A DNA stretch of 8,935 nucleotides from Candidatus Aenigmatarchaeota archaeon (lineage in GTDB: Archaea; EX4484-52; GLR71): the NCBI GenBank assembly GCA_023134675.1, contig JAGLUQ010000025.1:1-8935 (forward strand). The letters run 5' to 3'. Positions 1 through 4,580 of this stretch are shown piece after piece. Position numbers and translations under genes: made by a program. The notes under the pieces were generated by a model. It had not been told where the DNA came from. It did not search any database and was given only the letters and a program-made list of their open reading frames with translations. The stretch's first letter is position 1; every line of letters starts with the position of its first letter.

Positions 1-368
1 TCGAAAATCACCCGGAGAACAAAAAGCTAGGCGAAAGACATATTACTGCCACTGAAAAGATATACATATCATCAGAAGATTTCAATAACCTGAAAGGAAA
101 ATATGTCCGCCTTAGAAAGCTTACTGAAGGCATGCTGGAAAAAACATTTAATACTAAAAGGCAAGAAAATAAACCTGCCGTAATCCAATGGGTGCCAAAA
201 AACAGCCCGAAAACGACAATCCTTATGCCTGACGGAAAAACAAAGGAAGGCCTTGCAGAAAAAGAGGCAGAAAAACTCAAAACAGGCGACATCATTCAGT
301 TTGAGCGTGTAGGCTTCTGCCGCCTTGACAAAAAAGACCCGCTTGTCTTCTGCTTTGCGCATAGATAA
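1..368 (+). CDS. gltX: Glutamyl-tRNA synthetase, archaeal type, C-terminal end (partial)
   Basis: The reading frame is open from the window edge (first whole codon at 3) to TAA at 366-368 and gives the last 121 residues. They match the C-terminal beta-barrel anticodon-binding region of archaeal/eukaryotic-type GluRS, the class I enzyme that joins glutamate to tRNA-Glu in the cytoplasm. Visible landmarks, in order, are HPENKKLGERH at the start, IQWVPK, ILMPDGK, then GDIIQFERVGFCRLD just before the end. These follow the family's usual order (HP..LG.R, then QWVP, then GDIVQFER.GFCR.D). The catalytic Rossmann domain with its HIGH and KMSKS motifs lies outside the window. An internal ATG at 132 is not the real start, because the family homology runs through it from upstream. 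The gene ends 75 bases before the UPF0058-like gene. Confidence 0.93.
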   Translation, partial: ENHPENKKLGERHITATEKIYISSEDFNNLKGKYVRLRKLTEGMLEKTFNTKRQENKPAVIQWVPKNSPKTTILMPDGKTKEGLAEKEAEKLKTGDIIQFERVGFCRLDKKDPLVFCFAHR

Positions 369-413
369 TTAGAAGATTATATCATACACAAAGATTCATC
401 ACGTAACAATAAC

Positions 414-424
414 ATTAATAAAAG
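414..424 (+). promoter_or_regulatory. Probable TATA box for the UPF0058-like gene
   Basis: The A/T-only stretch ATTAATAAAAG lies about 26-30 bases upstream of the ATGs at 444 and 447. That is the distance at which an archaeal TATA box would start transcription at the start codon itself. No Shine-Dalgarno-like GGTGA or GGAG precedes the ATG, so a leaderless message is inferred. The surrounding DNA is AT-rich, so a chance match is possible. Confidence 0.4.
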
Positions 425-443
425 TTTCAACCAATAGATTAAT

Positions 444-785
444 ATGATGAATAAAACTGAACTAATTAAACTGTATACTATTATTCACCAGCTAGATAAT
501 TATTTTACAAAAAACGAGGAGTATTACAACCATGATAATCCCTTTTTTGAATTTTACGAATCATTAAATATTCCTGAAATACCAGTCAGTCTAAAAAAGA
601 ACGAATTAAAAGAAGCAATTTTCATTTTCTTCAACGGTATTGCAATAGCTTTGGATTATACAAAAAATACTAATCCTAAATACAGTCAAAATTATAACGG
701 AACAGAAGAACCGAATATTGGTAAAATAGATACAATATATCCAAAAACATTAGAAGAAATCTCATTAATACTCAAAACAACATAA
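444..785 (+). CDS. UPF0058-like small protein
   Basis: This is a 113-residue soluble protein. The N-terminal 70 residues resemble the archaeal UPF0058 family (sometimes labelled metal-binding protein): a first helix with (M)NKTELIKLYTIIHQL, a middle FYESLNIPEIPVS, and a helix KELKEAIF-like stretch (LKKNELKEAIFIFFNGIAIAL) that corresponds to the usual H/K-rich 'HK...HK.AIF' helix. The family's histidines at that helix are replaced here (SLKKNELKEAIF), so metal binding should not be assumed. The last 35 residues are polar and low-complexity. The molecular role of the family is unknown to me. Composition is clearly more AT-rich than the ribosomal genes next to it (17 G+C in the 60 bases 481-540), which suggests a different history or relaxed selection. 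M1 (444) and M2 (447) are both plausible starts; no ribosome binding site decides between them. Confidence 0.6.
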   Translation: MMNKTELIKLYTIIHQLDNYFTKNEEYYNHDNPFFEFYESLNIPEIPVSLKKNELKEAIFIFFNGIAIALDYTKNTNPKYSQNYNGTEEPNIGKIDTIYPKTLEEISLILKTT

Positions 786-810
786 TCAACAAAAAAACAA
801 GACCATACCA

Positions 811-824
811 AAACCTTTTTAAGC
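811..824 (+). promoter_or_regulatory. Probable promoter (BRE/TATA) of the rpl44e cluster
   Basis: The sequence AAACCTTTTTAAGC sits in the gap after the UPF0058-like gene. Its CC starts 90 bases before the rpl44e ATG. A very similar element, AACCTTTAAAAAG, has its CC exactly 90 bases before the rpsB ATG. Archaeal transcription starts about 25 bases downstream of TATA, so the inferred start near 845-850 leaves a leader of about 55 bases that begins almost at the hairpin at 852-881. Confidence 0.45.
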
Positions 825-851
825 TTTACCCATTAACTTTCTACATATCAA

Positions 852-881
852 TTACTTAGAGGCTTGTTCTCAATTAAGTAA
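852..881 (+). promoter_or_regulatory. Predicted leader hairpin upstream of rpl44e
   Basis: TTACTTAGAG (852-861) can pair with CTC (869-871) and TAAGTAA (875-881). This gives a 7-bp plus 3-bp stem with a 3-base AAT bulge and a 7-base loop. The hairpin ends 10 bases before the ribosome binding site AAGGTG (892-897) and 22 bases before the ATG. A role in translational or autogenous control is inferred from position only; no known ribosomal leader family was recognised. Confidence 0.45.
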
Positions 882-891
882 AACAGTCATA

Positions 892-897
892 AGGTGC
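892..897 (+). promoter_or_regulatory. Shine-Dalgarno site of rpl44e
   Basis: AAGGTG ends 6 bases before the ATG at 904 and is complementary to the CACCT of the archaeal 16S rRNA 3' end. It supports 904 as the start and shows that this gene, unlike the AT-rich gene before it, is read from a message with a leader. Confidence 0.6.
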
Positions 898-903
898 GAT
901 TAT

Positions 904-1206
904 ATGAAAGTTCCCGAAGAGATAAAAAGGTACTGCCCATCCTGCAACAGCCATAACATGCATAAGGTAAAAAGGGTAAAAACAGCAGGCCGTGCAAAGG
1001 CAGGACTCAAGAAAAGAGACAGGCACATCAGGGAAAAGCTGAACCTCGGTTACGGAGGCAGCCCAAAACCATTACCGGCAAACAGCAACAGGTACGGCGC
1101 AAAGACAAGCCAAAAAATAATGCTCAAATTCACATGCACGAAATGCAATAAAGCACACCAGAGCACAGCACCGAAAAGATCAAAAAAATTCGAGGTAACA
1201 AGGTGA
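904..1206 (+). CDS. rpl44e: Large-subunit ribosomal protein eL42 (L44e)
   Basis: This 100-residue protein is near full length for archaeal L44e, a zinc-binding component of the 50S subunit near the tRNA exit (E) site. The four cysteines of the zinc ribbon are in place: C11 and C14 (CPSC) and C78 and C81 (CTKC). Between them is the basic RNA-binding segment with RAKAGLKKRDRHIREK and the conserved loop GYGGSPKPLP (residues 49-58). The start is fixed by a good ribosome binding site. The stop codon TGA (1204-1206) is part of the ribosome binding site of rps27e, which starts 8 bases later, so the two are almost certainly read from one message. The order L44e-S27e-aIF2-alpha-Nop10-PAC2 is widespread in archaea. 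Confidence 0.98.
   Translation: MKVPEEIKRYCPSCNSHNMHKVKRVKTAGRAKAGLKKRDRHIREKLNLGYGGSPKPLPANSNRYGAKTSQKIMLKFTCTKCNKAHQSTAPKRSKKFEVTR
1202..1206 (+). promoter_or_regulatory. Shine-Dalgarno site of rps27e embedded in the rpl44e stop
   Basis: GGTGA contains the last base pair of the rpl44e arginine codon AGG and its TGA stop, and lies 7 bases before the rps27e ATG. This arrangement favours coupled or re-initiated translation of the two ribosomal proteins. Confidence 0.6.
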
Positions 1207-1213
1207 AATAATT

Positions 1214-1411
1214 ATGGTAGGAAGCTTCATAAAAGTCAAATGTTCAAAATGCAGCAATGAGCAGAACATATTTGAAAAGCCGGCAGGCACTGTCAAATGC
1301 CTTGTCTGCGAGAGCGTATTAGCGGAATCAAAAGGCGGAAAAGCAGACATAAAGGCAGAGATAATTGAAAAAACTGATGAAAACGGAAAAATGATTCCTC
1401 TAAAAAAATGA
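1214..1411 (+). CDS. rps27e: Small-subunit ribosomal protein eS27
   Basis: This 65-residue protein has the size and order of archaeal S27e, a zinc-ribbon protein of the 30S subunit. The zinc-binding cysteines are C10 and C13 (CSKC) and C29 and C32 (CLVC), separated by the family's short NIFEKPAGTVK stretch (compare 'vFshas..V.C..Cg..L'). The C-terminal part, ADIKAEIIEKTDENG, is the acidic tail seen in many archaeal members. It starts 8 bases after rpl44e with its ribosome binding site inside that gene's stop. A gap of 49 bases then separates it from aIF2-alpha and contains T-rich DNA that may hold a secondary promoter. Confidence 0.96.
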   Translation: MVGSFIKVKCSKCSNEQNIFEKPAGTVKCLVCESVLAESKGGKADIKAEIIEKTDENGKMIPLKK

Positions 1412-1427
1412 TCGCTTTACAATAAAG

Positions 1428-1457
1428 CATATCTCTTAAGCCTTTTTCGGGGTTTTT
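1428..1457 (+). promoter_or_regulatory. T-rich gap before aIF2-alpha, possible internal promoter or terminator
   Basis: Between rps27e and aIF2-alpha the + strand has ATATCTCTTAAG, then two T-runs (CCTTTTT and GTTTTTA) around CGGGG. The TTAAG part is 21-25 bases before the ATG at 1461 and could be a weak TATA box. T-runs of this size can also promote archaeal transcription termination, so partial read-through is an equal possibility. No clear ribosome binding site precedes the ATG apart from GGGG, which is too weak to rely on. Confidence 0.25.
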
Positions 1458-1460
1458 ATC

Positions 1461-2228
1461 ATGTCAGACATTAAAAAATATCCAAAAACAAACGAGATAG
1501 TCTTGACTGAAGTTCTAAATGTCAACCCTAACAGCATCTATGTAAAGCTTGAAGAATATCCTCTTAATGGTATGATCCATGTCTCAGAGCTTTCCACAAG
1601 CTGGGTAAAAGACATAAGGAAGTTCGCAAAGAAAGGACAGAAACTTGTTCTGAAAGTCCTTCCTGCAAGAGGCGACAGGAATATTGTCAACCTGTCTCTA
1701 AAAAGGGTCAAGCCGTCACAGAGACGCGATAAGCTTGACAGTGTAAAGAACGAGAAAAAAGCAGGAAAACTTCTGGATTTTGTGCTGTCCGACCTTAAGA
1801 TTGAGGATGACAAAGACACAAAAACAAAGATGAAAAAAGCGCTTCTGGATTACTATGAAAACCTTCACAGCGCCTTCAGCACAATATCTGCTGACGGTAT
1901 TGACAGTGATCTGAAAAAAAATATAGGAAAAGAATGGTCAGACGCAATAGAAAAGGTCGCGAAAGACAAGATAAAACCAAAAAAGCTTGTGATAAAAGGA
2001 ACACTCACACTAAGCTTTTCCAGCAATGATGGTCTTAAACAGATAAAAGAGGCATTAAATATAAATAAACCCAACATAAAAATAAGATATGTCAGCGCGC
2101 CTAAATACTCGCTTGAGATTGAAGGCAAAAACTATGCAGACATGGAAAAAGAGCTTGCATCAGTTATTGCCGGAATGTCTGATTTAGCAAAATCAAAAAA
2201 AGGCACATGCCTGTTCGCAAAAGCGTAG
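1461..2228 (+). CDS. eif2a: Translation initiation factor aIF2, alpha subunit
   Basis: At 255 residues this is close to the usual length of archaeal aIF2-alpha (about 260-275). With beta and gamma it forms the heterotrimer that brings initiator Met-tRNA to the small subunit. Residues about 9-87 are the S1/OB domain: TEVLNVNPNSIYVKLEEYP, then GMIHVSELS and WVKDIRKFAKKGQ, ending in NLSLKRVKPSQRR, the family's typical S1 exit sequence. Residues about 90-170 are the helical domain and about 175-255 the C-terminal alpha/beta domain that binds gamma (LVIKGTLTLSFSSNDG, then IRYVSAPKYSLEIEGKNY). The loop that in eukaryotes holds the regulatory Ser51 reads SELSTSWVKDIRK here, the archaeal form. nop10 starts 6 bases after its stop, so the two are cotranscribed. 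Confidence 0.97.
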   Translation: MSDIKKYPKTNEIVLTEVLNVNPNSIYVKLEEYPLNGMIHVSELSTSWVKDIRKFAKKGQKLVLKVLPARGDRNIVNLSLKRVKPSQRRDKLDSVKNEKKAGKLLDFVLSDLKIEDDKDTKTKMKKALLDYYENLHSAFSTISADGIDSDLKKNIGKEWSDAIEKVAKDKIKPKKLVIKGTLTLSFSSNDGLKQIKEALNINKPNIKIRYVSAPKYSLEIEGKNYADMEKELASVIAGMSDLAKSKKGTCLFAKA

Positions 2229-2234
2229 ATTACC

Positions 2235-2450
2235 ATGTCAAGCATACTTTTCTGCAGAGCATGCCGCAGATACACCATGGAATCAAAATGCCCGATATGC
2301 AGTGAAAAGACAGTTGACCCGACACCGCCGCGTTTTTCACCGCAGGATAAGTATGGCAGCTACAGGAGAGAGATGAAGCGTCAGATAAAGATGAAAGAAG
2401 GATTGGATAAAGATGAAGACGACCGAAATAAAAGTGTTGAAGAAGCCTGA
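2235..2450 (+). CDS. nop10: H/ACA ribonucleoprotein protein Nop10
   Basis: This is a 71-residue protein. Nop10 is the small zinc-ribbon subunit that, with Cbf5, Gar1 and L7Ae, forms the guide-RNA pseudouridine synthase acting on rRNA. The zinc cysteines are C7 and C10 (CRAC) and C19 and C22 (CPIC), followed by the family signature DPTPPRFSPQDKYGSYRREMKRQ (compare 'PPRFSPeDkYgkYR'), which binds Cbf5. Archaeal Nop10 usually ends near residue 60; here a charged tail (KEGLDKDEDDRNKSVEEA) is added, encoded in the stretch that overlaps the start of the PAC2 gene by 38 bases in another frame. That tail may therefore be a by-product of the overlap rather than a functional part. Confidence 0.96.
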   Translation: MSSILFCRACRRYTMESKCPICSEKTVDPTPPRFSPQDKYGSYRREMKRQIKMKEGLDKDEDDRNKSVEEA

Positions 2451-3207
2451 ACTTAAGGATCCTATATTCATAGAAGGTCTGCCAGGTGTAGGATACATAG
2501 GCAGGAATGCGGCAGGATACATGATTGATACTCTTAAAGCAGAAAAATTCGCAGAGATTCACTCATTCCATTTTCCGCCAGTAGCAATGCTGGACTCAGA
2601 CAAGAGCGGTAAGATGAACGCTCTTAAGAACGAATTCTATTTCTACAAGGCAAAGAAAAAAGGAGATAATGACCTTATCATACTCATAGGTGATGCACAA
2701 AGCATGGATCCTGTCGGCCATTATGAGATAGCCAAAGAGATTGTTGAGTTCATAAAGGATTTCAACCCGAAACAGATCATAACTCTTGGCGGTTTTGCAA
2801 CAGGAAAGCTTGACAATGGGACACAGAAAGTTTTCGGGGCAGCAGTAACAGACAAGACAATAAAAACATTTGAGAAGGAAGGCATTGTATTCAAGGATAC
2901 CAACATCGGGCAGATAATAGGTGCATCAGGGCTCATAGTTCTGGAAGCCGAAAAGTACAGTATGGATTCTGTCTGCCTCATGGGCGAGACATCAGGAATG
3001 CTGCTTTCAGATCCAAAAGCTACAGAGAGTGTGCTGGAATTTCTGGCAAAATATCTTAATATAAAGATTGACATGTCAAAGATTGAAGAGAAGGTCAAAG
3101 AAACAAGCGACGTAATAAAAAAGATTGAAGGCCTTCAGAAAAAACTGACATCACAGATGATGCCAAAAGACAGCAAGCAGGATGAAAATCTTGGATATAT
3201 CGGTTAA
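2413..3207 (+). CDS. PAC2-family protein, probable proteasome assembly chaperone
   Basis: This 264-residue protein is of the size and pattern of archaeal PAC2 proteins (PbaA/PbaB type), which help assemble the proteasome alpha ring or related complexes. The N-terminal hallmark is DPIFIEGLPGVGYIGRNAA (residues about 16-34; compare 'GlPGiGnvGklaa.yLi'). It is followed by FHFPPVAMLDSDKSG, an acidic-ended strand LIILIGDAQSMDP near residues 91-103, the glycine turn TLGGFATGK, and the second half with GLIVLEAEKYSMDSVCLMGETSG. Residues about 225-250 are a likely helix or coiled coil (KVKETSDVIKKIEGLQKKL). The start ATG at 2413 lies inside nop10, so translation is probably coupled. Function within the family is inferred; which of the PAC2 paralogues this is cannot be told from the sequence alone. 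Confidence 0.92.
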   Translation: MKTTEIKVLKKPELKDPIFIEGLPGVGYIGRNAAGYMIDTLKAEKFAEIHSFHFPPVAMLDSDKSGKMNALKNEFYFYKAKKKGDNDLIILIGDAQSMDPVGHYEIAKEIVEFIKDFNPKQIITLGGFATGKLDNGTQKVFGAAVTDKTIKTFEKEGIVFKDTNIGQIIGASGLIVLEAEKYSMDSVCLMGETSGMLLSDPKATESVLEFLAKYLNIKIDMSKIEEKVKETSDVIKKIEGLQKKLTSQMMPKDSKQDENLGYIG

Positions 3208-3224
3208 AGGATAGTTAGATAATT

Positions 3225-3392
3225 ATGGAAGAATACACACGTTTCGAAAAAGCAAGAATCATAAGCGCAAGAGCGCTTCAGATTTCTATGGGCGCTCCAA
3301 GCCTTCTCAAGAAGGCACCGGGAAACCCTATTGAAGCATCAAAAGAGGAATATGAAAAGAATATCATGCCTATAACTGTATTGAGGCATTGA
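3225..3392 (+). CDS. rpoK: DNA-directed RNA polymerase subunit RpoK (Rpb6/omega family)
   Basis: A 55-residue frame, short enough to be missed by length-filtered gene finding, begins [20 protein letters not shown] and continues SMGAPSLL, ending IMPITVLRH. This is the archaeal RpoK core: [21 protein letters not shown] is close to invariant in the family, and the terminal I(M)PITV.R is the usual end. RpoK wraps the C-terminal part of the largest polymerase subunit and aids assembly. At 55 residues it is at the small end of the family (about 55-65). It starts 17 bases after the PAC2 gene, with AAAGG at 3206-3210 as a weak ribosome binding site. Only 6 bases separate it from the convergent LysRS-like gene. 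Confidence 0.96.
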   Translation: [55 protein letters not shown]

Positions 3393-3398
3393 TATCTT

Positions 3399-4454
3399 TT
3401 AATCTATCTTTAAGATGTCTTTTATTTGCTTATAGTCAATCCTTAAACTATCATTTTTTGGATATTCCGGATTATTGATTATGTTTTTTCTTGTGAAATC
3501 TATCATATTATAAATGATATCATTTCCCTTCTTTTCAATCAATTCAAAAATATTCAGACCGTTTCCTTTGGATTTACCCATTTTTTGACAATCTTTTCCT
3601 TGTATTAAAGGTCCAACAAAATAATCTGGTATATGAGGAGTAATTATTTCTGCTATTTTTTTTACTTTTTCAATTTTTCTCATATTATTTAAACTGTGTT
3701 TCAATGAATAATCACCACCAAAAACATGTATATCTGCAAAAGGCTCTATAACAATATCACGAAGAGCATCATTTAAGAAATAATGAAGAGCAAGATCATA
3801 ATCAAGATCAAATAAACTAAATATAAACTCATTATTTTCACAAAAATCATTTAAACACTTAGAACTCAGGGACATATCTTGTGGATTATATACTGCCGAT
3901 TTTTTAGAACTTCTTTTGCACTTAAGACAGACAGGATAAGCAAAAACATCGTTAATTTTTGCTTTTTTTGATTGATTTCCGTAAAAAATTTTCTTAAACT
4001 CAAGATTATTATCAAATATTTCCTTTAAGGCAATTCTAAAATCTAATTTGTTTTGCAGTTCTGAAAAGAAATTGAAATCATAATTAAAATCAACATTCTC
4101 ATTAACCAAACCAAGCAATTGACCTATTTCATTCGCCATATGCAAAGAGAAAGAATCATGACAACCCTCCAAATCAGGCATATCTCTATAATTAATAATT
4201 GTATAGCCATGGCCTTTTGAATCAAAGTTTTCATTAACAAAAGGCATATCCAAATCACAAATATTTACATGAACTGTTGAATCATAGCCCATTTCTTCAA
4301 TAGATTCAGATAAAATACAAGATACAAGCAAGGTTTCAACATTACCAATATGCAGATTTCCAGATGGTCTTAATCCAACATTAATATCTATTGTTTTTTT
4401 ACGTTCATCAATATTTCTTAAACATTCGTCAAGATTATAAAAAACAGAACCCAT
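3399..4454 (-). CDS. Class I lysyl-tRNA synthetase-like protein lacking the anticodon-binding domain
   Basis: This is a 351-residue protein on the minus strand. Clear class I LysRS features are GLRPSGNLHIGN (27-38, the HIGH motif as HIGN, its usual LysRS-I form), MPDLEGCHDSFSLHM (92-106, matching the LysRS-I P.P.GCHESY..H block), cysteines C176/C179 and C200/C205 for a zinc-binding insert, EPFADIHVFGGDYS (237-250, at the place of EP.GKDH..GGSYD), and KMGKSKGN (291-298, the KMSKS loop). Full-length enzymes have about 500-530 residues; here the chain stops soon after KMGKS, so the C-terminal helical anticodon-binding cage is absent. No tryptophan occurs anywhere, so the tryptophans of the family's DWP.RW block are missing, and GKDH is altered. 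The gene is AT-rich (15 and 18 G+C in the 60-base blocks 3421-3480 and 4081-4140) and lies between rpoK and eno, suggesting insertion. Possible roles are a minimal or paralogous aminoacyl ligase; the substrate is unknown. Confidence 0.8.
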   Translation of the reverse strand: MGSVFYNLDECLRNIDERKKTIDINVGLRPSGNLHIGNVETLLVSCILSESIEEMGYDSTVHVNICDLDMPFVNENFDSKGHGYTIINYRDMPDLEGCHDSFSLHMANEIGQLLGLVNENVDFNYDFNFFSELQNKLDFRIALKEIFDNNLEFKKIFYGNQSKKAKINDVFAYPVCLKCKRSSKKSAVYNPQDMSLSSKCLNDFCENNEFIFSLFDLDYDLALHYFLNDALRDIVIEPFADIHVFGGDYSLKHSLNNMRKIEKVKKIAEIITPHIPDYFVGPLIQGKDCQKMGKSKGNGLNIFELIEKKGNDIIYNMIDFTRKNIINNPEYPKNDSLRIDYKQIKDILKID

Positions 4455-4520
4455 AAAAACACATCTTTTAACACAATTTACAATTGGTTTGTAATAAAAT
4501 CTTTATATTATTTATCAAAA
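4455..4520 (-). promoter_or_regulatory. Upstream region of the LysRS-like gene with inverted repeat
   Basis: Read on the minus strand, this AT-rich segment carries two TATA-like stretches (AATATAAAGA near 4501-4510 and TTAAAAG near 4465-4471). Between them is the inverted repeat TTACAA (4478-4483) / TTGTAA (4489-4494) with a 5-base spacer. No Shine-Dalgarno site precedes the ATG (complement of 4452-4454). With the distal TATA the repeat would lie close to the transcription start, where a repressor or a leader hairpin could act; this is inference. Confidence 0.3.
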
Positions 4521-4539
4521 TTGTTCTTTTTAATATATC

Positions 4540-4551
4540 AAATTATATATA
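4540..4551 (+). promoter_or_regulatory. Probable TATA box of eno
   Basis: AAATTATATATA lies about 30-40 bases before the eno ATG at 4581. Transcription from about 25 bases downstream would leave a leader of roughly 10 bases. This argues against the in-frame ATG at 4521, which lies upstream of the box. Because the LysRS-like gene now faces the other way, eno cannot be read through from rpoK and needs this promoter. Confidence 0.5.
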
Positions 4552-4580
4552 CAAACCCCCAACAATTAAATTCTGGTAAC

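Noticed and set aside
132..368. A separate 78-residue gene starting at ATG 132
   Set aside because: GluRS homology continues in the same frame upstream to the window edge, so 132 is an internal methionine.
2230..2562. Minus-strand 110-codon frame opposite nop10 and the PAC2 start
   Set aside because: It is antisense to two well-supported genes, is rich in Ser/Cys/Leu as expected of a mirror frame, and has no recognisable domain.
2721..3098. Minus-strand 125-codon frame opposite PAC2
   Set aside because: Antisense to a conserved protein with no domain or promoter; composition typical of a shadow frame.
4521..4580. A 20-residue N-terminal extension of enolase from the in-frame ATG at 4521
   Set aside because: The extension is hydrophobic and unlike enolase, contains the TATA-like box in its coding DNA, and the family's normal start aligns with ATG 4581.
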